A stretch of DNA of 64,000 nucleotides from Embleya hyalina. GTDB lineage: Bacteria > Actinomycetota > Actinomycetes > Streptomycetales > Streptomycetaceae. The translations under genes and the position numbers were made by a program. Position 1 is the stretch's first letter; the number at the start of each line of letters is the position of its first letter. Positions 9,307-17,773 of the stretch are shown here, one piece after another. The notes under the pieces were generated by a model that saw nothing but the letters and a program-made list of their open reading frames with translations, made no database searches and was not told the DNA's origin. The stretch is taken from the NCBI RefSeq assembly GCF_003967355.1, contig NZ_BIFH01000014.1:670709-734708 (forward strand), given 5' to 3'.

Positions 9307-10218
9307 CTACGGGGCCGGCACCACCGGCAGCGGATACACCGGGGGTGTGCCGCCGAACTCGGGGCACACCTCCCGGTGGTCGCACCAACCGCACAACTTC
9401 GACTTGCGCGGCAGCCACTCGCCCGTGCGCGTGGCCAGGTCGATCGCCTCCCACAGCGCGCGCAGCTTGCGCTCGACCGCGAGCAGCTCGCCCTCGTCCG
9501 GGTCGTAGGTGATCACGTCGCCGCTGCCCAGGTAGACCAGCTGCAACCGGCGCGGCACCCGGCCGCCTTGGCGCCACAACACCAGGGCGTAGAACTTCAT
9601 CTGGAACAGCGGCTTGTCCTGGAACATCGGCGACGGCGCCTTGCCCGTCTTGTAGTCCACCACCCGCAGATCGCCCGCCGGCGCCACGTCCAGCCGGTCC
9701 ACGACCCCGCGCAACACCAGGCCGTCCTCCAGCGTGGTCTCCACGTAGAGCTCGCGCCGGGCGGGCTCCAGGCGATTCGGATCCTCCAACGTGAAATAGC
9801 GCTCCACCAGCTTGTCGGCGTCGGCCAGCCACGTGCCCAGGCCCGCGACATCCTCACCGAACAACTCGGCCAGCTCCGGCCGCTCGGCCGACAACGCCTC
9901 CCACGCCGGCCGCACCATCGCCACCGCCCGCTCCGGCGTGCGCTGCCCGCTCGGCAGGTCGAACAGCCGCTCCAGGACGGTGTGCACCACCGTGCCGCGC
10001 GTGGCCGCCGCGCTCGGCTTCTCCGGCAGCTTGTCGATCACCCGCAGCCGATACAGCAGCGGGCACTGCATGAAGTCGGCGGCCCGCGACGGCGACAACG
10101 ACACCGGCGGCCGCGGCTCCCGCGCACCGGCCTGGGCGGGCACCGCGACACTCGGCGCGACGGCGGGATCGACATCGGCCGACGCGACGCCGGCGGCTTC
10201 GGAGGAGCTGGCACTCAT
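9307..10218 (-). CDS. RecB-family PD-(D/E)XK exonuclease
   Basis: A 303-residue nuclease of the RecB/AddB/Cas4 superfamily. Key motifs are SLSPSRAADFMQCPLLYRL with Cys52, RGTVVHTVLERLF, the catalytic GVVDRLDV and VVDYKTGKAP (D-X-K core), and FQMKFYALVLWR. The C-terminal LCGWCDHREVCPEF supplies three cysteines that with Cys52 could hold an iron-sulfur cluster, as in AddB and Cas4. No helicase or Cas genes are nearby, so this is a stand-alone housekeeping nuclease probably acting in DNA repair. The ATG at 10218 is preferred over an upstream GTG because TAGGGT lies seven bases before it, giving a leaderless transcript. Confidence 0.88.
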   Translation of the reverse strand: MSASSSEAAGVASADVDPAVAPSVAVPAQAGAREPRPPVSLSPSRAADFMQCPLLYRLRVIDKLPEKPSAAATRGTVVHTVLERLFDLPSGQRTPERAVAMVRPAWEALSAERPELAELFGEDVAGLGTWLADADKLVERYFTLEDPNRLEPARRELYVETTLEDGLVLRGVVDRLDVAPAGDLRVVDYKTGKAPSPMFQDKPLFQMKFYALVLWRQGGRVPRRLQLVYLGSGDVITYDPDEGELLAVERKLRALWEAIDLATRTGEWLPRKSKLCGWCDHREVCPEFGGTPPVYPLPVVPAP

Positions 10219-10225
10219 GCCGCAC

Positions 10226-10231
10226 ACCCTA
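10226..10231 (-). promoter_or_regulatory. -10 box of leaderless RecB-like gene
   Basis: TAGGGT on the minus strand, seven bases before the ATG at 10218. This spacing puts the transcription start at or next to the A of the start codon. Confidence 0.65.
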
Positions 10232-10266
10232 TGCGCGCACGGCGACACCCTGTGCGCCCGAGCGGG

Positions 10267-10316
10267 TCGAAGGCCCTTCGAAGGCCCTGTCCATCGCGAC
10301 TACCAGTCAGTAGAGT
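10267..10316 (+). promoter_or_regulatory. Candidate GH5 promoter with 11-bp tandem repeat
   Basis: TAGAGT (10311-10316) is a good -10 box, with a weak -35 CTGTCC (10287-10292) at 18-base spacing. Two exact tandem copies of TCGAAGGCCCT (10267-10277 and 10278-10288) abut the -35 and could bind a regulator. Confidence 0.45.
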
Positions 10317-10398
10317 CCGGCTCCGCGAGGCGCGGCACCGGCCCGCGCGTCCCACGCACGCCCTCCCCGTCCCCTCCCCTCGTCACGACGGAGGCCCC

Positions 10399-11841
10399 AT
10401 GCGCGTCCCCACCCGCACCCGACTGCTCGGCGCCGCGACACTCGTCGGCGGCCTGCTCCTGGCGGGCCTGCCCGGCCCCGCGTACGCGCAGGGCGGGCAC
10501 CACGGCCGCGGACCCGACAAGATCACCGTCGGCGACCGCACCTTCATCGCCGACGAGCACGGGCGGGCCACCCAGTGGCGCGGCTTCAACATCGGCGACA
10601 AGGCCCACCGCGGCGCGCAGGCGTTCCGCGACGTCACCGAGAACCAGTTCCGCGAACTGTCCACGCGCGGCTTCAACCTCGCCCGGGTGCTGTTCTTCTG
10701 GGACGACCTGGAACCGCGCCCGGGCCGCTACGACCGCGACTACCTCGCCCGCATCGGCCGCATCCTCGACTGGGCCGAGAAGTACCACGTGAAGGTGATC
10801 CTCGACGCGCACCAGGACGTCTACGGGCCCTACTTCTCCGACCACCGCGGCAACCCCGAGTGGACCACCCGCGACGAGGGCCTGCCGTACGAGCCGGTGC
10901 CCGGCGACTGGTTCGCCGAGTACTACACGCCCGGCGTCCAGGCCGCGTTCGACCACCTCTACCAGGACCGCGACCTGCGGCGCGCGCAGGCGGCCATGTG
11001 GACCAGGGTCGCCGCCGCCTTCGGCCGGCACCCCGCGGTGCTCGGCTACGACCTGATGAACGAGCCGATGGGCCGCTTCCTCGACGGCGAGGACATCCCC
11101 ACCGCCGCCGCCCGGCTCGAATCGACCCGGATCACCGACATGTGGAACCGGCTCACCGACGCCATCCGCCTCGTCGACCGCCGCAACTGGATCTTCGTCG
11201 AACCCACCCCGATCGTCGGCCTCGGCGTGCCCACCGCGCTCGGCCCGATCAGCGACGACAAGGTCGCCTATGCCCCGCACTTCTACGAGACCGCCATGGA
11301 GACCGGCGCCGACTACGACCCGGCCGGCGGCTTCATCGAGAACTACGAGGCCGCGATCACCGCCTACCCCAAGGCGAACAAACTCCCGCTGATCGTGGGG
11401 GAGTGGGGCCCGCCCGACCAGTCGCTGCCCAACATCCCGCTGTTCTACCGGCGGATGACCGCCGCCATGGACCGCTTCGGCACCGGCTGGGCCGGCTGGC
11501 AGTGGTGCAACGGCGGCGGCTACTGCACCTTCGACGCCGACGGCCGGATGAAGCCCAACAACACACTCCTGATCCAGCCCTACGCCCGCGCGGTGGCCGG
11601 AAACCCGGAGTCGTACACCTACGACATCGACACCCGCACCTACACGCTGACCTTCACCGCCCGTCGAGGCACCGACGCCCCCACGGAGATCACCCTCCCG
11701 AAGGACGTCTACGCCCAACCCCCCACGATCCGCGCCACCGGCCCCGGCCGAGCCCGCGTGAACACCCACGGCACCACGACCCACATCGACACCCCGACCC
11801 CGGGGCGATACACGGTGACGATCGTTCCGAAGGGCGGCTGA
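10399..11841 (+). CDS. Secreted GH5 glycoside hydrolase (endoglycoceramidase-like)
   Basis: A 480-residue secreted hydrolase. The signal peptide MRVPTRTRLLGAATLVGGLL continues to a likely cut after AYA (about residue 30). The GH5 barrel (about 45-380) has the acid/base Glu222 in YDLMNEPMG and the nucleophile Glu335 in LIVGEWGPP. The FNLARVLFFWDDLEPRPGRY and VILDAHQDVYGPYF stretches resemble the endoglycoceramidase-like branch rather than plain cellulases. A beta-rich C-terminal domain (about 390-480) follows, also as in endoglycoceramidases. It probably cleaves glycolipids or beta-glycosides outside the cell; the exact substrate is not settled. The ATG at 10399 has GGAGG five bases upstream. 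It reads divergently from the RecB-like gene. Confidence 0.88.
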   Translation: MRVPTRTRLLGAATLVGGLLLAGLPGPAYAQGGHHGRGPDKITVGDRTFIADEHGRATQWRGFNIGDKAHRGAQAFRDVTENQFRELSTRGFNLARVLFFWDDLEPRPGRYDRDYLARIGRILDWAEKYHVKVILDAHQDVYGPYFSDHRGNPEWTTRDEGLPYEPVPGDWFAEYYTPGVQAAFDHLYQDRDLRRAQAAMWTRVAAAFGRHPAVLGYDLMNEPMGRFLDGEDIPTAAARLESTRITDMWNRLTDAIRLVDRRNWIFVEPTPIVGLGVPTALGPISDDKVAYAPHFYETAMETGADYDPAGGFIENYEAAITAYPKANKLPLIVGEWGPPDQSLPNIPLFYRRMTAAMDRFGTGWAGWQWCNGGGYCTFDADGRMKPNNTLLIQPYARAVAGNPESYTYDIDTRTYTLTFTARRGTDAPTEITLPKDVYAQPPTIRATGPGRARVNTHGTTTHIDTPTPGRYTVTIVPKGG

Positions 11842-12197
11842 GTATTGGCGCCTGGCTGCGGGGTGGGGGGGTGGGGGTGGGGCGTGGCGTGGGCGGAGGG
11901 TCGCACGTCTGCTCCGCAGCCGCGGCCGGGTCTTCGCTCCGCGCCGAGACGCGCGTCCGCTACGCGGCCGGGGGCGCTGCGGACGGTGGTGTGGGGCTGG
12001 GCTGGACGGGGGGGTTGCGTCGCGTCGCGGTACGCGTCCGCTACGCGGCCGGAGGCAGCCCACTCAGCCCGGCCGGCGTTTGAGGCCAAAAAAGGTCCGC
12101 CATTACCTGTCGCGACCTTGATGCGTGGCGTGAGTAAGACCCTCGGCCCGGCCGGCGCATGAGGCCACGCGCGGCGTGTGAGGCCGGAAGCTCGTGC
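11842..12197. repeat. Repeat-rich convergent gap (GH5 / M50 protease)
   Basis: No gene is seen in these 356 bases. They hold a strong G-quadruplex motif at 11860-11882 (four G-runs separated by single T). Two copies of CGCGTCCGCTACGCGGCCGG start at 11952 and 12033. Degenerate relatives of the REP-like core occur near 12065 (CAGCCCGGCCGGCGTTTGAG) and near 12145 (GGCCGGCGCATGAGGCC). The gap lies between two gene 3' ends. Confidence 0.65.
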
Positions 12198-13373
12198 TCA
12201 GCCTCGCATCATGGCCAGAAACGCATGTTCCACGTCCGTCCGAGCCAGTACCCCGTACACCCGCCCATCCGGCTCCACGGCCAGATACTCACTCGCGGGA
12301 GCGCCCCGCATGGCCACCAACAACTCCTCACCCGCCAAATCCGCCGGCACCCGCATCCCCTCCGCCAGATCGCGCGCCAACGCTCCCACCGCGACCCAGG
12401 GCCGACGGTGCTCCGGCGTCGCCAACACCGCCGCCTCGCGCACCAGCGCGACCGGATCCCCGGCCCCGTCCACCACGACCAGCCCGCGTGCGCCCTCCTC
12501 GTGCGCCCGCCGCAACGCCTCCGCCAACGGCATGTCGGCCGCCACCGGGATCGCCCGCCGCGTCAGCACCCGCACCCGCAACTGCGGCAACCGCTCGCGC
12601 AACCGCTCCGCCCGCAGCGACTGCACCGCACCCGCCCACATGAAACCGGCCACCAGCGCGCCGAAGATCATCGTGTACGTACGCGCGCCCGCGTCCGCCC
12701 CCAGCGACCACGCCAGCGCGGCGACCAGCACCACCACCGCCAGCACCCGCCCCGCCCACGACGCCGCGATCGTGCCCGCCAACGGCCGCCCGCTGAGCCG
12801 CCACACCACCGCCCGCAACATTCGGCCACCGTCCAACGGCAACCCCGGCAGCAGGTTGAACGCCGCCACCAGCAGATTGGACACCGCCAACAACGCGATC
12901 ATCCGCCCCGGCAACGTGTCCACGTCCAGCGCCAGGCCGATCACCCAGAACCCGCCGCCCAGGACCAGCGACAACGCCGGCCCCGCCGCCGAGACCAGGA
13001 ACTCGTGCCGCGCCGTCTCCGGCTTGTCGATCTCCGACACCCCGCCCAGGAACTGGATGGTGATCCGCCGCACCGGCAGGCCGAGCCGTAGCGCCGTCAC
13101 CGCGTGCGCCAACTCGTGCACCAGCACCGACACGTACAACAGCACCGCGAAGCCGAACGACAACACGAACCGCCACGGCCCCAGATCCGGGAACAGACTC
13201 TCGAACGTCGGCGCGAACAACACGGTGATCACCGCCGCGATCACGAACCAGGTCGGCGCCACATAGACCGGCACCCCGAACGGGCGCCCCATGAGCAGGC
13301 CACGCCTCGGCTCCCGGCGCGGAGCCTCGTCCTGCCGCACCCGGCGTCCCTGCGGCCTGCTCGAATCAGTCAC
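12198..13373 (-). CDS. Site-2 protease (M50 metalloprotease) with CBS domains
   Basis: A 391-residue integral-membrane zinc protease of the M50/S2P family, SpoIVFB-like branch. The zinc motif is VHELAH (His86, Glu87, His90) inside a membrane segment, and the third ligand is the aspartate of NLLPGLPLDGGR. About six membrane segments are visible up to residue 240. The C-terminal third resembles a CBS pair (RRAIPVAADMPLAEALRR ... GVLARTDVEHAFLAM), which usually senses adenine nucleotides. The substrate is unknown; relatives cleave membrane-bound anti-sigma or pro-sigma factors. The GTG at 13373 is chosen because TAGCAT lies seven bases upstream. It is divergent from trmI. Confidence 0.9.
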   Translation of the reverse strand: MTDSSRPQGRRVRQDEAPRREPRRGLLMGRPFGVPVYVAPTWFVIAAVITVLFAPTFESLFPDLGPWRFVLSFGFAVLLYVSVLVHELAHAVTALRLGLPVRRITIQFLGGVSEIDKPETARHEFLVSAAGPALSLVLGGGFWVIGLALDVDTLPGRMIALLAVSNLLVAAFNLLPGLPLDGGRMLRAVVWRLSGRPLAGTIAASWAGRVLAVVVLVAALAWSLGADAGARTYTMIFGALVAGFMWAGAVQSLRAERLRERLPQLRVRVLTRRAIPVAADMPLAEALRRAHEEGARGLVVVDGAGDPVALVREAAVLATPEHRRPWVAVGALARDLAEGMRVPADLAGEELLVAMRGAPASEYLAVEPDGRVYGVLARTDVEHAFLAMMRG

Positions 13374-13380
13374 GGTCAAG

Positions 13381-13386
13381 ATGCTA
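13381..13386 (-). promoter_or_regulatory. -10 box of leaderless M50 protease gene
   Basis: TAGCAT on the minus strand, seven bases before the GTG at 13373; no ribosome binding site is present. Confidence 0.6.
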
Positions 13387-13455
13387 TGCAACCGAGCCCC
13401 GGTTCGACCCCCATGGCCCCCGGACCCACGCGTCGGAGCGTCGCCGCCGACCGAC

Positions 13456-13461
13456 TAGGCT
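13456..13461 (+). promoter_or_regulatory. -10 box of leaderless trmI
   Basis: TAGGCT lies seven bases before the trmI ATG. Together with the divergent protease promoter it makes a 95-bp region with two leaderless starts. Confidence 0.65.
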
Positions 13462-13468
13462 GACCCCC

Positions 13469-14377
13469 ATGTCCGAACCGACCGGTACCGCGCGCAGGCG
13501 CGGACCCTTCCAGGTCGGGGACCAGGTTCAGCTGACCGATCCCAAGGGCCGCCACCACACCTTCACCCTCGAAGCGGGCAAGGCGTTCCACACCCACAAG
13601 GGCTCGTTTCAACACGACGCGCTGATCGGCGCCCCCGAAGGAACCGTCGTACGGTCCACCGGGAACACCGACTACCTCGCGCTGCGACCTCTGCTCCCCG
13701 ACTTCGTCCTGTCCATGCCCCGCGGCGCCGCGGTGATCTACCCCAAGGACGCCGGCCAGATCCTCGCGATGGCCGACATCTTCGCCGGCGCCCGCGTCGT
13801 CGAGGCCGGCGTCGGCTCCGGAGCGCTGAGCACCTTCCTGCTCCGCGCCATCGGCGACAGCGGGCAGCTCGCCTCCTACGAACGCCGACAGGACTTCGCG
13901 GACATCGCCCGCAAGAACGTCGAACGCTACTTCGGCGCCCCCCACCCGGCGTGGAAACTGACCGTCGGCGACCTCCAGGACAACCTCGTCGAGACCGGCG
14001 TCGACCGCGTCATCCTCGACATGCTCGCGCCCTGGGAATGCCTCGACGCGGTCTACAAGGCGCTCGCCCCCGGCGGCCTGGTCTGCTGCTACGTGGCCAC
14101 CACCACGCAGCTCTCGCGCACCGTGGAGACCATGCGGGTGATGAACTGCTTCACCGAGCCGCAGCCGTTCGAGTCGATGGTGCGCTCCTGGCACGTCGAG
14201 GGCCTCGCGGTGCGCCCCGACCACCGGATGATCGGACACACCGGCTTCCTGGTCACCGCCCGCAGGCTGGCCGACGGGGTGGAGCCGCCGCTGCGCCGGC
14301 GCCGCCCGTCCAAGGGCTCCTACGGCGACGACTACGCCGGCCCCGGCGCGGAGGCGGGCGACTCGGCGGGATCCTGA
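13469..14377 (+). CDS. trmI: tRNA (adenine-58-N1) methyltransferase TrmI
   Basis: A 302-residue enzyme that methylates N1 of A58 in the T-loop of tRNA. The N-terminal beta domain begins GPFQVGDQVQLTDPKGR, followed by HHTFTLEAGKAFHTHKG. It continues with RPLLPDFVLSMPRGAAVIYP, the SAM motif VVEAGVGSGALSTFLLRA, the acidic YERRQDFADIA, and the catalytic-region VILDMLAPWE. The family works as a homotetramer. In actinobacteria it stands close to the proteasome ATPase gene, as it does here. The ATG at 13469 has no ribosome site and a -10 box seven bases upstream. The C-terminal 30 residues are low-complexity and basic then acidic. Confidence 0.95.
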   Translation: MSEPTGTARRRGPFQVGDQVQLTDPKGRHHTFTLEAGKAFHTHKGSFQHDALIGAPEGTVVRSTGNTDYLALRPLLPDFVLSMPRGAAVIYPKDAGQILAMADIFAGARVVEAGVGSGALSTFLLRAIGDSGQLASYERRQDFADIARKNVERYFGAPHPAWKLTVGDLQDNLVETGVDRVILDMLAPWECLDAVYKALAPGGLVCCYVATTTQLSRTVETMRVMNCFTEPQPFESMVRSWHVEGLAVRPDHRMIGHTGFLVTARRLADGVEPPLRRRRPSKGSYGDDYAGPGAEAGDSAGS

Positions 14378-14422
14378 CCCGCCGTCAGGCGAGCGTCGAA
14401 CCGCCGGTAATGGTTGAGACAA

Positions 14423-14458
14423 GGCGGGCCGGAACCCTGTACCGGGGCCCGGCCCGCC
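14423..14458. terminator. Hairpin terminator after trmI
   Basis: GGCGGGCCGG (14423-14432) pairs perfectly with CCGGCCCGCC (14449-14458) across a 16-base loop. Confidence 0.6.
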
Positions 14459-14475
14459 GCATATCGTCATCCACC

Positions 14476-15237
14476 GTGGCGGACGATCACTCTGAGAACC
14501 GGCCCGTGCGCGGCGACAGTCCCCGCGGGCTCGCGACCACCGACGGACCACCCGGCACCACGATCCCCCCGCACCGCGAGGTACCCGACGTACGCAACGG
14601 CATCGCCTTCGCCGCCGCGGGCATCGTGTTCCTGTTCATCGTCCTGACCGGCCTGGTCATCTGGGCCGCCGCGTCCCTCGACGGCGGCATACCCGGCGTC
14701 ACCGCACCGGCCCGGGGCCGCCCCAACCAGCAGGATCCCCCGGCCGCGCCGCGCACCCTCGAACCCACCCACGCCGGCGGCACCACCACCGAGCAGGGGC
14801 GAAAACCGGCCGGCCCACCCGCCGAGACGGTGCAGGCCGCGCCGCTCGCCGGCAACCGCCGACCCACCGGCGGGCCGAGCGCCGCCGAACTCGCCGGGAT
14901 CGCCCTCCCGCTCGACTGCCCCGGCGTGGGCACCCGCGTCGAAAGCGTGCTCACCGACCCCGATGGGCCCACCGTGGTCCGCGTCACCTGCGCGGCCGGC
15001 TCCGGCAGCCCGCCCACCGCGCTCCTCGCCTACGCCTGGGACGCCGGCGCGCCGCGCCTGGTGGCCACCCTCCTCGGCACCGACGAGGGCCTCCTGGTCG
15101 ACGACCTCACCCGCGCCGGCGACACGGTCACCGCACAGGCGCAGGGCTGGTCCACGCCCGGCATCCCGCGCTGCTGCCCCGACACGAGCACGACACTGCG
15201 CTGGCGACTGACTCCACTCGGTGCCCAACGGATCTGA
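14476..15237 (+). CDS. Hypothetical single-pass membrane protein
   Basis: A 253-residue protein I do not recognise. A charged, proline-rich N-terminus of about 38 residues is followed by one membrane segment (GIAFAAAGIVFLFIVLTGLV, about residues 40-60). A disordered Pro/Gly/Thr linker of about 70 residues follows. The extracellular domain (about 140-253) has four cysteines, in LDCPGVG, VTCAAG and RCCPDTSTT, so it may be disulfide-bonded. The GTG at 14476 has TATCGT eight bases upstream, close to the leaderless pattern; an in-frame start farther upstream would run through the trmI terminator. Its position between trmI and the ferredoxin gives no functional clue. Confidence 0.7.
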   Translation: MADDHSENRPVRGDSPRGLATTDGPPGTTIPPHREVPDVRNGIAFAAAGIVFLFIVLTGLVIWAAASLDGGIPGVTAPARGRPNQQDPPAAPRTLEPTHAGGTTTEQGRKPAGPPAETVQAAPLAGNRRPTGGPSAAELAGIALPLDCPGVGTRVESVLTDPDGPTVVRVTCAAGSGSPPTALLAYAWDAGAPRLVATLLGTDEGLLVDDLTRAGDTVTAQAQGWSTPGIPRCCPDTSTTLRWRLTPLGAQRI

Positions 15238-15270
15238 CGCGTCGCCAGACACGAGACCACAAAGCGGAAT

Positions 15271-15558
15271 TCAGGAGGCTTCCGGCCCGAATACCTCGAC
15301 GCCGTCGGAAACCCGACGCATGTGGATGCATTCCCCCGGACACTTGCGTGTGGCGTCGATCACGTCCACGAGCAGCGGCGGGGGCACCGGAACCACCGCG
15401 CCCGGCTCGGTGCGCAGCTCGTCGTCCGCGCCCTTGACGTACGCCAGCCCGTCGATGTCCAGCTCGAAGACCTCCCGCGCGTATTGGACGCAGATGCCGT
15501 CCCCGGTGCAGAGATCCTGATCGATCCAGACCTCGAGGGGTTCGTTTTCCGCGGACAT
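15271..15558 (-). CDS. [3Fe-4S] ferredoxin
   Basis: A 95-residue electron carrier. The first cluster motif is CTGDGIC (Cys17 and Cys23), in which Asp20 stands where a four-iron ferredoxin would have its second cysteine. The third ligand is Cys73 in KCPGECIH, with Cys77 as an extra cysteine. This is the pattern of the P450-linked [3Fe-4S] ferredoxins of actinobacteria. No P450 or ferredoxin reductase gene is in the window, so the partner is unknown. The ATG at 15558 has GAGAGAGG a few bases upstream; in-frame sequence above it does not look coding. It diverges from arc with a gap of 224 bp. Confidence 0.88.
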   Translation of the reverse strand: MSAENEPLEVWIDQDLCTGDGICVQYAREVFELDIDGLAYVKGADDELRTEPGAVVPVPPPLLVDVIDATRKCPGECIHMRRVSDGVEVFGPEAS

Positions 15559-15713
15559 GCGGCCTCTCTCTTCACCGATTCGTACCGACACGCGACCAAC
15601 AGACCCTACTCGCGCCTGCTTCCCGACGCGGTCGGGTGGGTATCTGATCCTCACAAGCGTGGGGGCAATCGCACGGGTGAAGATCGGACACGCCCGGACA
15701 GTCTTGCTGATCA

Positions 15714-15746
15714 AGGGGTTTCAACCCCTCCTGCCATAGGTAGGGT
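15714..15746 (+). promoter_or_regulatory. Candidate arc promoter with inverted repeat
   Basis: TAGGGT at 15741-15746 is a good -10 box about 37 bases before the arc start. The inverted repeat AGGGGTTTCAACCCCT (15714-15729) occupies the -35 to spacer region and could be an operator. The two elements are seen; their roles are inferred. Confidence 0.45.
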
Positions 15747-15782
15747 CGGAGACGTCGCAGCTCCCAGGAGGAGGTGAGGGCC

Positions 15783-17549
15783 GTGGCAGTCCACGACGAC
15801 GACATGAACCGTGGTGGGAGGCCGGCTCGGGGTACGGACGACCTCGTAAGCCAGGTTTCTTTTCTAGAGCAGGAAGTCGCCGTCCTGCGTCGCAAGCTCG
15901 CCGACTCACCGCGCCAGAGCCGTTTGCTCGAGGAGCGGGTCGTCGATCTTCAGACGTCCTTGGCCGGCATGACCACACAAAACGAGCGACTGGTCGCGAC
16001 CTTGCGAGAGGCCCGCGATCAGATCGTGGCCCTCAAGGAGGAAGTGGACCGACTCGCCCAACCCCCCTCGGGGTTCGGCGTGTTCCTACAGGCCAACGAG
16101 GACGGCACGGCCGACATCTTCACCGGCGGGCGCAAGCTGCGCGTGAACGTCAGCCCCAACATCGAGCCCGACGAACTCCGGCGCGGCCAAGAGGTCATGC
16201 TCAACGAGGCCATGAACGTGGTCGACGCCATGGAGTACGAGCTGATCGGCGACGTCGTGATGCTCAAGGAACTGCTCGAGGACGGCGAACGGGCCCTGGT
16301 CATCGGGCACACCGACGAGGAGCGCGTGGTGCGCCTCGCCGAGCCGCTGCTCGACGCCCCGCTGCGCGCGGGCGACTCGCTCCTGCTCGACTCCCGGTCG
16401 GGATACGTGTACGAGCGGGTGCCCAAGAGCGAGGTCGAGGAACTGGTCCTCGAAGAGGTCCCGGACATCGACTACACCAAGATCGGCGGTCTGCGGAACC
16501 AGATCGAGATGATCCGCGACGCGGTGGAACTGCCCTACCTCCACCCCGACCTGTTCAAGGAACACGAGCTGCGCCCGCCCAAGGGCATCCTGCTGTACGG
16601 TCCGCCCGGCTGCGGCAAGACGCTGATCGCCAAGGCCGTGGCCAACTCCCTCGCGAAGAAGGTCGCCGAGGCCCAGGGCAACGAACAGGGCAAGAGCTAC
16701 TTCCTCAACATCAAGGGTCCCGAACTCCTCAACAAGTACGTCGGCGAGACCGAGCGACACATCCGCCTGGTCTTCCAGCGGGCCCGCGAGAAGGCCAGCG
16801 AGGGCACCCCCGTCATCGTCTTCTTCGACGAGATGGACTCGCTCTTCCGTACCCGCGGCTCGGGCGTCAGCTCGGACGTGGAGAACACCATCGTCCCCCA
16901 GCTGCTGTCCGAGATCGACGGCGTGGAGGGCCTGGAGAACGTCATCGTCATCGGCGCCTCCAACCGCGAGGACATGATCGACCCGGCCATCCTGCGCCCG
17001 GGCCGACTCGACGTGAAGATCAAGATCGAACGTCCGGACGCCGAGGCGGCCAAGGACATCTTCGCGAAGTACCTCAAGGTCTCGCTGCCCCTGCACGACG
17101 ACGACCTGGCCGAACACGACGGCAACCGCGACTCCACGGTCACCGGGATGATCCAGGTCGCGGTGGAGCGGATGTACTCGGAGAACGAGGAGAACCGCTT
17201 CCTGGAGGTCACCTACGCCAACGGTGACAAGGAGACCCTGTACTTCAAGGACTTCAACTCCGGCGCGATGATCGAGAACATCGTGGGCCGTGCGAAGAAG
17301 ATGGCGATCAAGGACTTCCTGGAGCACCGCCAGAAGGGCATCCGGGTGGCCCACCTGCTCGCCGCGTGCGTCGACGAGTTCAAGGAGAACGAGGACCTGC
17401 CCAACACCACCAACCCCGACGACTGGGCCCGGATCTCCGGCAAGAAGGGCGAGCGGATCGTCTACATCCGCACCCTGGTCTCGGGCAAGCAGGGCGACGA
17501 GGCCGGGCGCTCCATCGACACGGTGGCCAACACCGGTCAGTACCTCTGA
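15783..17549 (+). CDS. arc: Proteasome-associated AAA+ ATPase ARC/Mpa
   Basis: A 588-residue hexameric unfoldase that recognises pupylated proteins and feeds them to the 20S proteasome. The N-terminal coiled coil (about 20-80, [20 protein letters not shown]) binds Pup. The interdomain OB region (about 85-235, [20 protein letters not shown]) follows. The AAA module has Walker A GPPGCGKT (about 273-280) and Walker [10 protein letters not shown] (about 343-350). The C-terminus ends NTGQYL, the HbYX-like tail that docks into the proteasome alpha ring. The GTG at 15783 gives [12 protein letters not shown], matching the streptomycete start. AGGAGGAGG lies upstream, and a GTG nine bases earlier is possible. 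It begins the proteasome locus. Confidence 0.97.
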   Translation: MAVHDDDMNRGGRPARGTDDLVSQVSFLEQEVAVLRRKLADSPRQSRLLEERVVDLQTSLAGMTTQNERLVATLREARDQIVALKEEVDRLAQPPSGFGVFLQANEDGTADIFTGGRKLRVNVSPNIEPDELRRGQEVMLNEAMNVVDAMEYELIGDVVMLKELLEDGERALVIGHTDEERVVRLAEPLLDAPLRAGDSLLLDSRSGYVYERVPKSEVEELVLEEVPDIDYTKIGGLRNQIEMIRDAVELPYLHPDLFKEHELRPPKGILLYGPPGCGKTLIAKAVANSLAKKVAEAQGNEQGKSYFLNIKGPELLNKYVGETERHIRLVFQRAREKASEGTPVIVFFDEMDSLFRTRGSGVSSDVENTIVPQLLSEIDGVEGLENVIVIGASNREDMIDPAILRPGRLDVKIKIERPDAEAAKDIFAKYLKVSLPLHDDDLAEHDGNRDSTVTGMIQVAVERMYSENEENRFLEVTYANGDKETLYFKDFNSGAMIENIVGRAKKMAIKDFLEHRQKGIRVAHLLAACVDEFKENEDLPNTTNPDDWARISGKKGERIVYIRTLVSGKQGDEAGRSIDTVANTGQYL

Positions 17550-17580
17550 TCCCCATCGAGCATCGATTGACCACCGCCGC

Positions 17581-17613
17581 CGCGATCCGTGTTCCGGTCG
17601 AACACGGGTCGCG
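17581..17613. terminator. Hairpin terminator after arc
   Basis: CGCGATCCGTGTTC (17581-17594) pairs with GAACACGGGTCGCG (17600-17613), with one wobble pair and a five-base loop, 31 bases after the arc stop. Confidence 0.75.
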
Positions 17614-17685
17614 GCGCCGTGCCGGCACGACACTTCCGCACAGGGCAATAGTTCCGGCCGTATCCCCAAGGCAATCCAACGGCAA

Positions 17686-17691
17686 TAGGCT
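17686..17691 (+). promoter_or_regulatory. -10 box of the dop leader reading frame
   Basis: TAGGCT lies seven bases before an ATG at 17699, the same geometry as the leaderless trmI promoter. A transcript from it would start at that ATG, not at dop itself. Confidence 0.55.
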
Positions 17692-17698
17692 CGGCAGC

Positions 17699-17773
17699 AT
17701 GACCAGGGTGTACCCCGACCACGGAGAGTGTGGGACGGGTACCGGCCGGGTGAGGGACGAGGGGGTCGCATGA
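17699..17773 (+). CDS. Putative leaderless 24-residue leader peptide upstream of dop
   Basis: A short reading frame starting [11 protein letters not shown] and ending RDEGVA. Its ATG lies seven bases after a TAGGCT box, the position expected for a leaderless transcript. Its TGA overlaps the dop ATG as ATGA (17770-17773), so ribosomes finishing it would sit on the dop start. The last codons also carry a GAGGGGG run that could act as the dop ribosome site. No domain is seen; it has one cysteine (Cys11). The open frame and overlap are seen directly, but translation is inferred. It could also be an artefact of a high-GC leader. Confidence 0.5.
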   Translation: MTRVYPDHGECGTGTGRVRDEGVA

